Notes: generated by a model from the letters alone, not told the origin. 64,000 nucleotides of DNA from Prado023 sp963706885 (GCA_963706885.1 CAVPNX010000031.1:232085-296084); one strand, 5' to 3'; shown: positions 25,548 to 35,144, numbered from the stretch's first letter. Made by a program: numbers and translations.

Positions 25548-26352
25548 TCAGGGCAGCGTCGAGAGCCGGTTCAGGGTGAACAGGGCGATCGCACTGGCGG
25601 CGGCCACGTTCAGCGAGTCCACGCCACCGGACATGGGGATCCGCACGCGCAGGTCGGCGCGCGCGGACAGCTCGGCGGGCAGGCCGTCGCCCTCCGTTCC
25701 GAGGAGCACCGCACGCCTGCGGGGCGCTGCCGGCATGTCGCGCAGGTCGGCGGCGTCACCGGCGAGGGTCAGGGCGATGCACTGGAAGTCGGCGAGGTCC
25801 GCCAGCGGGTCAGCCCCGGTCCGGGTCCACGGCAGGCTGAGCACCGCACCCATGGAGACCTTGACCGACCGCCGGTAGAGCGGGTCGGCACATCCCGGAG
25901 TCACGAGCACGCCATCGGCGCCCAGCGCCGCGGCGTTGCGGAAGATGGCACCGACATTGGTGTGGTCCACGAGGTCGACCAGGACGACCACGAACTGGGC
26001 GTCGGCCACCAGCTCGTGCCGGGGTCGGCAGGGGGCGGCGCTCGAAGGAGGCCAGGGCGCCGCGGTGCACGCGGTAGCCGGTGACCGCCCGAAGGACCTC
26101 CGGGCTGCCGAGCAGGACCTCCGCGCCCGACCCGGCCATCCCTGCCGAGAGGGTGGGCAGCCACTTGGGCTCGGTCAGCACCGCCCGCGGCCGGTAGCCG
26201 GCAGCCAGCGCACGCAGGATGACCTTGGCGCCCTCGGCGATGAACAGGCCCTCCGCCGGCTCGCGCACCGACCGGGCTGCGACGTCGGTGAGTGCGGTGA
26301 AGTCCCGGACCCGGGGATCGTCGGGATCGGTGATCGTGACCGGGTCACCCAC
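25548..26352 (-). CDS. TrmH/SpoU-family RNA 2'-O-methyltransferase (frameshifted here)
   Basis: SPOUT-fold RNA ribose methyltransferase of about 268 residues. The N-terminal substrate-binding domain (RVRDFTALTDVAARS, LFIAEGAKVILRAL) is followed by the knotted catalytic domain with motif 1 NVGAIFRNAAALGADGV, motif 2 LGTEGDGLP and motif 3 IPMSGGVDSLNVAAA. The two domains lie in different frames; one extra base in CCGGGG at 26019-26024 explains the break (805 nt = 268 codons plus one). The GTG at 26352 begins 5 nt after the SPFH stop, so it is probably the last gene of the SPFH operon. Target rRNA or tRNA nucleotide is unknown. Confidence 0.87.
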
Positions 26353-26357
26353 CGCGA

Positions 26358-27369
26358 TCAGGCAGTGGGGGGTGACACAGGCGGCTCGGGTGCTGGCGGC
26401 TCCTCGACCAGGTCGGCGTCGACGATGTCCGCCTCGGCTGCCGGGGCCGGCTGCTCCCCGGTGGTCGGGGCCGCAGGCCGGCCAGGGCGCCGGGCCCCCG
26501 CCCGCACCCGGGGCGAACGCACGACTGACCGCGCCCAGGGCCCCGGAGAGCTCGGCGGGGATCACGAAGACCTTGTTCGCCGTCCCCTGGGCCAGCAGCG
26601 GCAGGGACTGCAGGTACTGGTAGGCCATGACCTGGTCGGTGGCATGACCGGAGTTGATCGCGTTGAACACCTTGGCGATCGCCTCGGCCTCACCCTGGGC
26701 ACGCAGCACCTGGGCCTGCGCCTGCCCCTCGGCCTTGAGGATGGCGGCGGTGCGGCCGCCCTCAGCCTCGAGGATCGCGGCCTGCTTGCTGCCCTCGGCC
26801 GACAGGATGGCCGCACGCTTGTCGCGGTCGGCGCGCATCTGCTTCTCCATCGACTGCTGCACGCTGGCCGGCGGGTCGATCGCCTTGAGCTCCACCCGGT
26901 TGACCCGGATGCCCCACTTGCCGGTGGCCTCGTCGAGGACACCACGCAGCTGGGCGTTGATGTTGTCGCGACTGGTCAGGGTCTCCTCGAGGTCCAGCGA
27001 CCCGACCACGTTGCGCAGGGTGGTGACGGTCAGCTGCTCGACGCCCTGCAGGTAGCTCTGGATCTCGTACGTGGCGGCCTTGGCGTCGGTGACCTGGAAG
27101 TAGATGACCGAGTCGATGCTGACCACGAGGTTGTCCGAGGTGATCACCGGCTGCGGGGCGAACGAGACCACCTGCTCGCGCAGGTCGATCAGGGGCCGCA
27201 GCCGGTCGATGAACGGGATGATGATGGTCAGCCCGGGGTCGAGGGTCCGCTGGTAGCGCCCGAGCCGTTCGACGATCCCTGCCTGGGCCTGCGGGATGAT
27301 CTTGATGGTGCTGAAGACGATCAGGATCGCGATCAGGACCAGCACGCCGGCGATGATGAGGCTCTCCAC
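26358..27369 (-). CDS. SPFH/band-7 (stomatin-like, QmcA-type) membrane protein (frameshifted here)
   Basis: Stomatin/prohibitin-like protein: an N-terminal membrane helix (IIAGVLVLIAILIVFSTI), the SPFH domain (IVERLGRYQRTLDPGL ... SVDL-like VSIDSVIYFQVTDA), and a long Ala/Glu-rich coiled region (KQAAILEAEGGRTAAILKAE). The tail switches frame near the C5 run at 26495-26499; with one base removed it ends ...TTGEQPAPAAEADIVDADL...PPTA at 26358 (1012 nt = 337 codons plus one). The GTG at 27369 has GGAGGG five bases upstream and is preferred to 27381. It forms an operon with the NfeD gene, the standard SPFH-NfeD pairing for membrane microdomain or membrane-quality-control functions. Confidence 0.9.
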
Positions 27370-27421
27370 GGTTCCCTCCACTGTTGGGTGAATCCTGTCC
27401 CTGCCGCCCGGACGCTGCGGG

Positions 27422-27844
27422 CTATCCGACCACGGCCGTGGCCCCGTTGATCTCGAACACCGAGACCTTCTCGCCCGGCTCGTACCGGGCGTCCTCGTCG
27501 AGGGTCCGCGCCGACCAGATCTCGCCCGCGAGCTTGATCCGGCCGTTGTAGGCGTCGACGGCCTCGAGGACGATCGCCTGGGTGCCGATCAGGGCTGCCG
27601 TGCCGGTCCGCTCGAGCGGCGCCTGGTACACATGCCGCTTGGCGACGGGGCGGACGAAGGCGATGAGGGCCACGGTCACGATCGCGAACACGGCTGCCGA
27701 CCCGACGGCTCCTGCCCCGAGGAAGGCGGCCAGCGCCGCAGCCAGCGCTCCCCCGGAGAACATGATCAGCAGGAGTCCGGCTGAGGCGGCCTCCGCCCCA
27801 GCCAGGACGACCGCGATGATGAGCCAGACGATCCATGCGTCCAC
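27422..27844 (-). CDS. NfeD family membrane protein
   Basis: A 140-residue short NfeD: N-terminal hydrophobic helices (VWLIIAVVLAGAEAASAGLLLIMF, AVGSAAVFAIVTVALIAFV) followed by a C-terminal OB-fold domain containing LIGTQAIVLEAVDAYNGRIK and GEIWSAR. Such proteins partner SPFH proteins, here the next gene 52 bp downstream, and are thought to organise membrane protein complexes. The GTG at 27844 lies 6 nt behind TAGCAT, so transcription probably starts at the start codon and runs through the SPFH and SpoU genes. Confidence 0.92.
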   Translation of the reverse strand: MDAWIVWLIIAVVLAGAEAASAGLLLIMFSGGALAAALAAFLGAGAVGSAAVFAIVTVALIAFVRPVAKRHVYQAPLERTGTAALIGTQAIVLEAVDAYNGRIKLAGEIWSARTLDEDARYEPGEKVSVFEINGATAVVG

Positions 27845-27850
27845 AGCACC

Positions 27851-27856
27851 ATGCTA
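27851..27856 (-). promoter_or_regulatory. -10 box for nfeD-SPFH-spoU operon
   Basis: TAGCAT on the minus strand ends 6 nt before the GTG at 27844. Confidence 0.48.
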
Positions 27857-28736
27857 GTCGTCTGCGCCCGATCCGTCCCTTTCCACCGGCAGTGCGGGGT
27901 GGGTGGCGACCTGGACCTCACGACCCCGGCGCCCGCGCTGCACCGTGTCCGCCGGCACCGCCCGTGCCCAGTACCGCCCGCGCACCTGGCCGCTGCGCAA
28001 CCGGGTGCCGAACGTCTCGCTGAGCGTGCGGCCGGTCAGGACCTCGGGGATGGGTCCGGCGGCCACGGCGCGACCCTCGCGCAGCATCAGCACGTGGGTG
28101 AACCCGGCGGGGATCTCCTCGACGTGGTGGGTGACAAGGACCTGTGCGGGTGCCCAGCGGTCGGAGGCGATCCCGGCCAGCCGGGTCACCAGGTCCTCGC
28201 GCGCCCCCAGGTCGAGCCCGGCCGCCGGCTCATCGAGCAGCAGCAGCTCCGGATCGGTCATCAGCGCGCGGGCGATCTGGACCCGCTTGCGCTCCCCCTC
28301 GGACAGGGTCCCGAAGACGCGATCGGCGAGGTCCGGCGGCTCCCAGGAGGTCCAGCACGCCCATGGCGCGGGTGATGTCGGGGTCCTCGTAGGCCTCCAG
28401 CCCTCGACCGGTGACCGCCCAGGCGGCGGTGACCACGACGTCGCGGACCAGCTCATCGGCGGGGATCCGCTCCGCGACGGCCGCGCTGGCCAGTCCGATG
28501 CGCGGTCGCAGGTCGAAGACGTCCACGGCCCCCAGCGCCTCGCCCAGGACCTCCACCCGACCGGACGTGGGGTGGATCTGGGCCCCGGCCAGCTGCAGGA
28601 TCGTGGTCTTGCCCGCCCCGTTGGGACCCAGCACGACCCAGCGCTGGTCCTCGGTGACCACCCAGTCCAGCCGGTCGACGATGGGGCGGCCGCCGCGAAG
28701 GACGGTCACCTCGCGGAAGCTGAGCACCTCGACCAC
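27854..28736 (-). CDS. ABC transporter ATP-binding protein (frameshifted here)
   Basis: A lone ABC ATPase of about 294 residues. Walker A is GPNGAGKTT (about residue 37), the signature LSEGERKRV, Walker B LLLLDEPAAGLD and the switch His VTHHVEE; all are canonical. The halves are in different frames: MGVLDLLG is followed by a break, and PPDLADRVFGTLSEG continues in the next frame. One extra base in CCC at 28342-28344 explains it (883 nt = 294 codons plus one). The GTG at 28736 is 7 nt behind TAGGGT. No permease gene is adjacent; this ModF/PhnC-like stand-alone architecture occurs widely in actinobacteria and its substrate is unknown. Confidence 0.87.
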
Positions 28737-28743
28737 GCGGCAC

Positions 28744-28749
28744 ACCCTA
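28744..28749 (-). promoter_or_regulatory. -10 box for ABC ATPase gene
   Basis: TAGGGT on the minus strand ends 7 nt before the GTG at 28736. It is divergent from the TACCCT box at 28787-28792 on the other strand. Confidence 0.5.
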
Positions 28750-28786
28750 CCCGCGCACAACGGGGGCGCCCGGCCGCGACGTGCCC

Positions 28787-28792
28787 TACCCT
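28787..28792 (+). promoter_or_regulatory. -10 box for the 28800 gene (leaderless)
   Basis: TACCCT ends 7 nt before the GTG at 28800 and decides that start over the ATG at 28815. Confidence 0.48.
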
Positions 28793-28799
28793 CCTGCAG

Positions 28800-29573
28800 G
28801 TGGATGCCGCACGGATGACTGCGACCGCCCTGTGGCTGGGCGCGTGGCTGCGCGGGACCGCGGGGTCCGACGATCTCCTCGAGGCACTGGCGCAGGCCGC
28901 CCCGGACGCCCCTGCCGTGGGCAGCGTGCTGGGCGCCTCCCCCAGCCCACTTCCCGACCTGCTCAGGGCGGTGCGGGCCTCGGGCGCGGACAGCACGTGG
29001 TTGCTCCTCCCCCGTCCGGGGAACACCATCGGATGGCCGCGCGGCGTGAGCGGCGAACCCACCCCGGCGGTCCTGCTCAGCCGCGGGGATCTCGTCGTGG
29101 GCCTGCTGCGCCACGGACCGACCGGATGGCGCTGGGACCGTGTCGACGAGCCCCCGATCGGCGTCCTGCAGGCCGGCATGCTGACCTCGCGCTCCGCAGC
29201 CAGGGTGTTGGCCGAGGTCGTCACCGATGCCGCGGCGCGCCTGGAGATGCTGGGGGTGCAGCGGGCCGCGACGCGTCCCGCGCCACGGGCATGGGAATCG
29301 GCCCTGGGCTGGCTCCCGCCGAGCCTCGATCCGCAGGCGCAGGCGCTGCTGGTCAGGTTGGCTGCACTGCACGACGCCCTGGACCTCGCCCGGGTCGAGG
29401 AGGGCGCCGCGGTGACGGCTGCCGAGGCGCGGGCGCGTGCTGCTGAGCTGCAGCAGGTGCTGGGCCGGGTCGAGGACCTGGCCGCCGCCGTCGTGGGTGG
29501 GCTCAACGCCCCGTCGGGGGCGGCCGTTGAACCGGGTGCCCGCTCGGCTGCTGCGGTCGAGCGCCACGCCTGA
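28800..29573 (+). CDS. Conserved hypothetical actinobacterial protein
   Basis: A 257-residue soluble protein. It opens VDAARMTATALWLGAWLRG, contains a compact alpha/beta half (STWLLLPRPGNTIGWPRG, VLLSRGDLVVGLLRHG) and ends in a long Ala-rich helical tail (AVTAAEARARAAELQQVLG). It resembles hypothetical proteins found next to serB or ABC genes in other actinomycetes, but I know no function. No catalytic motif, signal peptide or membrane span is evident. The position between a divergent ABC ATPase gene and serB, each with its own promoter, does not suggest a role. Confidence 0.65.
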   Translation: MDAARMTATALWLGAWLRGTAGSDDLLEALAQAAPDAPAVGSVLGASPSPLPDLLRAVRASGADSTWLLLPRPGNTIGWPRGVSGEPTPAVLLSRGDLVVGLLRHGPTGWRWDRVDEPPIGVLQAGMLTSRSAARVLAEVVTDAAARLEMLGVQRAATRPAPRAWESALGWLPPSLDPQAQALLVRLAALHDALDLARVEEGAAVTAAEARARAAELQQVLGRVEDLAAAVVGGLNAPSGAAVEPGARSAAAVERHA

Positions 29574-29612
29574 CCAGCCCGCGGCCCGGTCGGGGCATCC
29601 GTCGGACACCGG

Positions 29613-29618
29613 TAGTTT
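29613..29618 (+). promoter_or_regulatory. -10 box for serB (leaderless)
   Basis: TAGTTT ends 6 nt before the ATG at 29625, with no Shine-Dalgarno sequence between. Confidence 0.5.
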
Positions 29619-29624
29619 GGGCGC

Positions 29625-30824
29625 ATGCCCGAAGTCACGTTCCACGCCACCGTCGTCGGCGTCGACCGTCCCGGGGTGACGGCCCGCATGTTCGGCGCAC
29701 TGGCCGACGTGACGGTCCTGGACGTGGAGCAGGTGGTGGTCGCCGGCCAGCTCGTCCTCGGGACCGTGGTGCTGGCGGCCGAGGGATCCCAGGACCGCAT
29801 CGTGGAGCGCATGCGTGCCGCGGTCCCCGACTTCGAGGTCGCCGTGCGGCAGGTGAACGCAGCGGACGTCTCCGGGATGCTGTCCAACTGCACCGTCACG
29901 ATCGTGGGCCGGCAGATCACCGGAGCCGACATCGGGGCGCTGGCCGCCACGATGGCCGACGGTGGGGCGAACATCGTGCGGATCGACCGGGTCGCCGACT
30001 ACCCCGTGACCGTCCTGGCCCTCGAGGTCCTGGCCCCCGACGCGGCAGCCCTGCGCCGGGACCTGGTCGCGCGCTGCCACGACCTGGACGTCGACGTCTC
30101 GGTCCAGCCCCGGGGGCTTGCCCGCCGGGGGGTCCACCTGGTCGTCATGGACGTGGACTCCACGCTGATCCAGGACGAGGTCATCGAGGTCCTGGCCCGC
30201 TTCGCCGGCAGGGAGGAGCAGGTCCGCACGATCACCGAGGCGGCGATGCGCGGCGAGCTGGACTTCGCCGAGTCGCTGCACGCCCGGGTCGCCGAGCTGG
30301 CAGGGCTGCCCGAGGACGTGATCGACCGGGCGCGGTCGCAGATCCGGCTGACCCCGGGAGCCCGCACCCTGTGCCGGACGCTCAAGGGCCTCGGCTACCG
30401 GATCGCGTTGGTGAGCGGGGGCTTCAGCGAGGTCATCGGACCCCTGGCCGATGAGCTGGGTGTCGACGCGGTGCGTGCCAACGGCCTGGAGGTCGTCGAC
30501 GGCCGACTCACCGGCCGCGTGCGCGGCCCGGTGATCGACCGGGCTGCCAAGGAGCAGGCCCTGCGCGAGTTCGCCGCTGAGTTCGGCATCGACACCGCCC
30601 GCACGATCGCGATCGGGGATGGCGCCAACGATCTGGACATGCTGGCGGCTGCGGGCCATGGGATCGCGTTCAACGCCAAGCCGGTCGTGCAGGCGGCCGC
30701 CGACTCCGCGATCAACGTCCCCTACCTGGACACCGTGCTCTACCTGATGGGGATCTCCCGCGAGGAGGTCGAGCAGGCCGACGCGGCCGCGGGCATCCGA
30801 CCGGTCAGTCCCTCGGAGTCGTGA
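29625..30824 (+). CDS. serB: Phosphoserine phosphatase with tandem ACT domains
   Basis: A 399-residue SerB of the mycobacterial SerB2 type. Two N-terminal ACT domains (about 5-85 and 90-165; VVGVDRPGVTARM opens the first) precede a HAD domain with motif I MDVDSTLIQ (nucleophile Asp near residue 175), motif II LVSGGF, and motif III/IV GDGANDLDM. It releases L-serine from O-phosphoserine, the last step of serine synthesis; the ACT domains allow feedback by serine. Its 3' end overlaps that of the convergent sixA-like gene by 20 bp. Confidence 0.96.
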   Translation: MPEVTFHATVVGVDRPGVTARMFGALADVTVLDVEQVVVAGQLVLGTVVLAAEGSQDRIVERMRAAVPDFEVAVRQVNAADVSGMLSNCTVTIVGRQITGADIGALAATMADGGANIVRIDRVADYPVTVLALEVLAPDAAALRRDLVARCHDLDVDVSVQPRGLARRGVHLVVMDVDSTLIQDEVIEVLARFAGREEQVRTITEAAMRGELDFAESLHARVAELAGLPEDVIDRARSQIRLTPGARTLCRTLKGLGYRIALVSGGFSEVIGPLADELGVDAVRANGLEVVDGRLTGRVRGPVIDRAAKEQALREFAAEFGIDTARTIAIGDGANDLDMLAAAGHGIAFNAKPVVQAAADSAINVPYLDTVLYLMGISREEVEQADAAAGIRPVSPSES

Positions 30825-31320
30825 ACGCCTCCAGGGCGGCACACCCGGCACCGAAGTCCGACCACGGGCGCGGCGAGGTGAGCAGGGCCACGGCGCAGGT
30901 GGGGAACTTCGTGGCCACCCGGTCGCGCAGGTCGTCGCCTGCCGTCCCGGCCAGGGTGAGCACGAGCTCGGACACACCCGGCTCATGGCCCAGGATCAGC
31001 ACCGTCCCGGCCTCCTCGGGCAGCTCGAGGACCAGGTCGAGCATGTGGCTCCCCCAGCCCTCGTAGACCCGTGCGTCGATGACGACGGGACCGGTGTGGC
31101 CGAGCTCGTCGTTGATCAGCGCCCAGGTCTCCCGGGTGCGCTGGGACGGGCTGATGACGACGAGGTCCACGCTGCCCACGAGCTCGGCGATCCGCTGGCC
31201 CATCCGGGGTGCGTCGCGCAGCCCCCGAGGGCCCAGGGGGCGGGCACGGTCGGGGACCCCGGCGGGCCATGCGGACTTCGCGTGCCGGACCACCACCAGG
31301 CGCCTGCTCGCCACGTCCAT
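30805..31320 (-). CDS. SixA-type histidine phosphatase
   Basis: A 171-residue histidine phosphatase: LVVVRHAKSAW has the catalytic RHxK/RHG-type motif, ISPSQRTRETW the second arginine cluster, and LILGHEPGVSELV the late catalytic His. Short forms of this kind are called SixA after the E. coli phosphohistidine phosphatase acting on phosphorelay or PTS proteins; the actinobacterial target is unknown. I prefer ATG 31320 by homology; an ATG at 31359 would add 13 residues. It is divergent from cphB, with which it shares a 56-bp promoter region, and overlaps serB by 20 bp. Confidence 0.88.
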   Translation of the reverse strand: MDVASRRLVVVRHAKSAWPAGVPDRARPLGPRGLRDAPRMGQRIAELVGSVDLVVISPSQRTRETWALINDELGHTGPVVIDARVYEGWGSHMLDLVLELPEEAGTVLILGHEPGVSELVLTLAGTAGDDLRDRVATKFPTCAVALLTSPRPWSDFGAGCAALEAFTTPRD

Positions 31321-31363
31321 CCCGACTCCGATCCCGACGACCACGTTCGGGCCATTCACCCAC

Positions 31364-31369
31364 TACCCT
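31364..31369 (+). promoter_or_regulatory. -10 box for cphB-cphA (leaderless)
   Basis: TACCCT ends 7 nt before the GTG at 31377. It lies in the 56 bp between sixA-like (minus) and cphB (plus). Confidence 0.5.
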
Positions 31370-31376
31370 GCCACAG

Positions 31377-32348
31377 GTGAGCAGCGCACCCGAGGAGATC
31401 CCCCAGCGTCGACTGATGGCGATCGGGGGTGCTGAGGACAAGCTCGGCGCGACCCGGATCCTGCGCCGGTTCGTGGCGGAGGCGGGGGGGCCCGATGCGC
31501 GGGTCGTGGTCTGTGCGACCGCCTCAGCGCTCGGCCCGGAGATCGTCGAGCTCTACGATCGGCTGTTCCGCAAGCTCGGCGTGGCCGAGGTCGTCTCCGC
31601 CCGTCCCCGTGACCGCCGGGAGGCCGACAAGCAGGAGTACAGCGACGCCGTGGCGTGGGCGACCGGGGTCTTCTTCACCGGGGGCAACCAGATGAAGCTC
31701 TCGGCGGCGATCCGCGGGACCCGATTCGGTGATGCGGTCGTGGCCGCCTACGACAGCGGGGTCATCGTCGGCGGGACCTCCGCCGGCGCGTCGGTCGTCA
31801 GCGAGCACATGGTGGGCTACGGGACCCCCGGCGCCCAGCCGAAGTTCCGGATGGTCGCAGCCGCGCAGGGCCTGGGCCTGCTGCCCGGAGTCATCGTCGA
31901 CCAGCACTTCTCCCAGCGTGAGCGCTTCGGGCGACTGATCAACCTGGTGGCCTCCTCCCCCGACCTGCTCGGGCTCGGCCTTGACGAGGACACCGCGATC
32001 CTGGTCACCGACGAGACGGACCTCGAGGTCATCGGCAAGGGCTCGGTGTTCTGCGTGGACATGCGCACGGCCCTGACCGACGCCGCCACCGCCCGAGGCA
32101 CTGCACCGCTGATGATCTCCGGGGCCGGGGTGCACTTCCTGCCCAACGGCGCTCGCTTCGACCTCACGTCACGCACGCTGGTGTCCTACCGTGATCACAG
32201 CGCGGTGGACCCGGGCGACCTCCCCGAGCCCACCCACGACCTGGTCACGATCTCCCGGCGGGTGGCTGCCGAGGGCGTCGATGACTCGGTGGTTGCCCGC
32301 AACGCACGACGCCGACGCCGCACCAAGGAGCACAAGGAGTCACCGTGA
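31377..32348 (+). CDS. cphB: Cyanophycinase
   Basis: A 323-residue S51-family serine peptidase that releases beta-Asp-Arg dipeptides from cyanophycin. The nucleophile lies in GGTSAGAS (about residue 135), preceded by FFTGGNQMKL and followed by DQHFSQRERFGRL, all typical. The fold is cytoplasmic and there is no signal peptide, so it acts on intracellular granules. GTG 31377 is set by TACCCT 7 nt upstream. Its stop overlaps the cphA start (GTGA), so polymer breakdown and synthesis genes are translationally coupled. Confidence 0.96.
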   Translation: MSSAPEEIPQRRLMAIGGAEDKLGATRILRRFVAEAGGPDARVVVCATASALGPEIVELYDRLFRKLGVAEVVSARPRDRREADKQEYSDAVAWATGVFFTGGNQMKLSAAIRGTRFGDAVVAAYDSGVIVGGTSAGASVVSEHMVGYGTPGAQPKFRMVAAAQGLGLLPGVIVDQHFSQRERFGRLINLVASSPDLLGLGLDEDTAILVTDETDLEVIGKGSVFCVDMRTALTDAATARGTAPLMISGAGVHFLPNGARFDLTSRTLVSYRDHSAVDPGDLPEPTHDLVTISRRVAAEGVDDSVVARNARRRRRTKEHKESP

Positions 32349-35074
32349 CCGACCGCCCCGCGCCGACCGGTCCCGCTGCGCCGGACCTGTCGATCATCGA
32401 GACGCGGGTCTACCGCGGCCCCAACATCTGGTCCTACGGACCGGCGATCCACCTGGTCGTGGACCTGGGGTCGCTCGAGGAGCACCCGACCGACACGCTG
32501 CCCGGGTTCACCGACCAGCTGCTGGAGTGGTTGCCCGGGGTCGGGGAGCACTCCTGCTCACGGGGACGCAAGGGCGGGTTCGCCGAGCGGTTGCGGGAGG
32601 GCACGTGGGTGGGGCACGTCGCCGAGCACATCGCGCTGCAGCTGCAGAACGAGGTCGGCCACGACACCCGGCGCGGCAAGACCCGCAGCACCGGCGAGCC
32701 GGGGCGCTACCACGTGATCTTCGGCTACCAGGACGAGTCGGTCGCCCTGGCTGCCGGAAAGCTGGCCGTGCGGATGGTCAACGACCTGGTCGCCCACGAC
32801 CCGGAGTTCGACTTCGACGCGCAGTTCGAGGAGTTCCTGCTGCTCGCCGAGCGCACGGCCTTCGGACCGTCCACCCAGGCGCTGGTCGACGAGGCCGTGT
32901 CGCGGGACATCCCCTGGATGCGCCTGAACAGCGCCTCGCTCGTGCAGCTGGGACAGGGCCGCTACGCCAAGCGCATCCGCGCCACGATGACGTCGGGCAC
33001 CTCTGCCCTCGGGGTGGACATCGCCAGCGACAAGGACATCACCAACAAGCTGCTCAGCGCCGCCGGGCTCCCGGTGCCCAAGAGCGACTCGGTGCGCACC
33101 CTGCGCGGTGCGCTGCAGGTCGCGCGGCGGATCGGCTACCCGGTGGTCATCAAGCCGCTGGACGGCAACCACGGACGTGGCGTGGTCCTGAACATCACCG
33201 ACGACGCCGAGCTCGAGGCCGGCTACGACGTGGCCAAGTCGGAGTCGCGAAGCGGCTACCTGCAGGTCGAGAGCTACATCACCGGCAACGACTACCGCTT
33301 CCTGGTCGTGGGCGGCCGGATCGCAGCCGTGGCCGAGCGGGTCCCGGCGCACGTGATCGGCGATGGTCGGCGCACTGTGGCTGACCTCGTCGAGGCCACC
33401 AACGCCGACCCGCGTCGCGGTGTCGGGCACGAGAAGGTGCTCACCCGGATCAAGGTCGACGACGCAGCGGTCGCACTTGTCGCGGCGCAGGGCCTGACGA
33501 TGGACTCCGTGCCCGACCTGGGCGTGATGGTCAAGCTGGCCCTCACGGCGAACATGTCCACCGGCGGGATCTCGATCGACCGCACCACCGACGCCCACCC
33601 GGACAACGTCGAGATCGCCGAGGAGGCCGCCCGGGTCGTCGGGCTCGACGTGGCCGGTATCGACTTCATCGCCCCGGACATCACCCTCCCGGTGCGCGAG
33701 GCCGGGGGTGCGATCTGTGAGGTCAACGCCGCCCCGGGCTTCCGGATGCACACGCACCCCACGATCGGCGAGCCGCAGTACATCGCCAAGCCGGTGATCG
33801 ACCTGCTCTTCCCCCCCGGGACCCCCAGCAGGGTCCCGATCATCGCCGTGACCGGGACCAACGGCAAGACGACGACCGCGCGGATGATCGGCCACGTGTT
33901 CAAGGGCATGGGCCGCAAGGTCGGCATGACCTCCACCGACGGTGTGGTCATCGACGAGCGGCTGGTCATCCGCTCCGACGCGTCCGGGCCGAAGAGCGCG
34001 CGGATGGTGCTGCAGAACCCACGCGTGGACCTGGCGGTCCTGGAGGTGGCTCGCGGCGGGATCCTGCGCGAGGGCCTGGGCTACGACCGCAACGACGTCG
34101 CCGTGGTCCTCAACGTGGCCTCCGACCATCTCGGCCTGCGCGGGATCAACACCCTCGACGACCTCGCCGACGTCAAGAGCGTGGTCGTGGAGGCTGTTCC
34201 TCGAGGAGGGCACGCGGTGCTGAACGCCGACGACCCGAACGTCGCGGGCATGGCCCGGCGCTGCCACGGGGAGATCGTCTGGTTCACGATGAGCGAGCCG
34301 GGATCACCGACCCGGGCGATGATCGACCGGCACTGCCGCGACGGCGGCCTTGCGCTGGTCCTGGACCGGGGTGAGCTCGGTGAGTCGATCGTCCTGCACC
34401 AGGGCAAGCGCTCGATGCAGGTGGCGTTCACCCACCTGCTGCCGGCGACCTTCGGTGGCAAGGCGCGGTTCAACGTGGCCAACGCGATGGCGGCCGTCGG
34501 TGCGTGCTTCGCCGGAGGCGCGCACCTGCACGACATCCGTGCCGGGCTGCGCACCTTCTCCACCAACTACCACCTGGCACCGGGTCGCCTGAACCACATC
34601 GACGTCAACGGCGTCAACGTGTTCGTCGACTACGCGCACAACCCCGCGGGGCTCGAGGCGCTCGGGGAGTTCATCACCTCCTACACCGAGGGCCTGGATG
34701 CGGCCCGTGCCGAGGTCCACAAGCGCCGCCGGATCGGCGTGATCGGCACGGCCGGGGATCGCCGCGACGAGGACATCATCGAGCTGGGGCGCACCGGTGC
34801 GCGGCACTTCGACCTCTGTGTGGTCAAGGAGGACGCGAAGCTGCGCGGGCGCCAGCCCGGGGAGGTCGCGGCCCTGCTCGAGCAGGGGGTCGCCCAGGCG
34901 ATGTCGGAGGGTGCGCGCGCCAAGGAGGTGCGCAGCGTGCCCCTGGAGATCGAGGCTGTGCGCTGGGCGGTCCAACAGGCCAATGCCGGGGACGTGGTGG
35001 CCATCTGCGCCGACCAGACCGACGCCGTGTACTCAGAGCTCGAGGCCCTCGGCCACTCGGCGATGCACGACTAG
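32345..35074 (+). CDS. cphA: Cyanophycin synthetase
   Basis: A 909-residue CphA1-type enzyme with the usual three modules: an N-terminal primer-binding domain (RGPNIWSYGPAIHL, GFAERLREGTWVGHVAEH), an ATP-grasp domain (LPVPKSDSVRTL, YPVVIKPLDGNHGRGV) that adds Asp to the backbone, and a Mur-ligase-like module with VTGTNGKTTTARM at about residue 501 and DYAHNPAGLEAL that adds Arg to each Asp side chain. It makes multi-L-arginyl-poly-L-aspartate, a nitrogen and carbon reserve, from Asp, Arg and ATP without ribosomes. The GTG at 32345 overlaps the cphB stop by 4 bp. The frame is intact. Confidence 0.97.
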   Translation: MTDRPAPTGPAAPDLSIIETRVYRGPNIWSYGPAIHLVVDLGSLEEHPTDTLPGFTDQLLEWLPGVGEHSCSRGRKGGFAERLREGTWVGHVAEHIALQLQNEVGHDTRRGKTRSTGEPGRYHVIFGYQDESVALAAGKLAVRMVNDLVAHDPEFDFDAQFEEFLLLAERTAFGPSTQALVDEAVSRDIPWMRLNSASLVQLGQGRYAKRIRATMTSGTSALGVDIASDKDITNKLLSAAGLPVPKSDSVRTLRGALQVARRIGYPVVIKPLDGNHGRGVVLNITDDAELEAGYDVAKSESRSGYLQVESYITGNDYRFLVVGGRIAAVAERVPAHVIGDGRRTVADLVEATNADPRRGVGHEKVLTRIKVDDAAVALVAAQGLTMDSVPDLGVMVKLALTANMSTGGISIDRTTDAHPDNVEIAEEAARVVGLDVAGIDFIAPDITLPVREAGGAICEVNAAPGFRMHTHPTIGEPQYIAKPVIDLLFPPGTPSRVPIIAVTGTNGKTTTARMIGHVFKGMGRKVGMTSTDGVVIDERLVIRSDASGPKSARMVLQNPRVDLAVLEVARGGILREGLGYDRNDVAVVLNVASDHLGLRGINTLDDLADVKSVVVEAVPRGGHAVLNADDPNVAGMARRCHGEIVWFTMSEPGSPTRAMIDRHCRDGGLALVLDRGELGESIVLHQGKRSMQVAFTHLLPATFGGKARFNVANAMAAVGACFAGGAHLHDIRAGLRTFSTNYHLAPGRLNHIDVNGVNVFVDYAHNPAGLEALGEFITSYTEGLDAARAEVHKRRRIGVIGTAGDRRDEDIIELGRTGARHFDLCVVKEDAKLRGRQPGEVAALLEQGVAQAMSEGARAKEVRSVPLEIEAVRWAVQQANAGDVVAICADQTDAVYSELEALGHSAMHD

Positions 35075-35108
35075 CCCGCAGCGCCCCCGGCGCCCCCAGG
35101 CTCATCCA

Positions 35109-35144
35109 TGCAGGTTGGCGAGTCTCTAGGGTCCTCAACCTGCA
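35109..35144. terminator. Bidirectional hairpin between convergent cphA and Mur-ligase genes
   Basis: TGCAGGTTG ... CAACCTGCA, perfect 9-bp arms with an 18-nt loop, in the 120-bp gap between the stops of cphA (plus) and the Mur ligase gene (minus). It can serve both strands. Nothing else is seen in this gap. Confidence 0.6.

Noticed and set aside
25810..27381. A 523-codon frame joining an SPFH domain to an RNA methyltransferase
   Set aside because: Two separate genes run together through frameshifts at 26495-26499 and 26019-26024; the corrected SPFH gene stops at 26358 and the methyltransferase starts at 26352.
28230..30986. A 918-codon minus-strand frame containing ABC motifs
   Set aside because: Only its end (the ABC N-terminus) is real; the rest is antisense to serB and the 28800 gene, with a composition typical of shadow frames.
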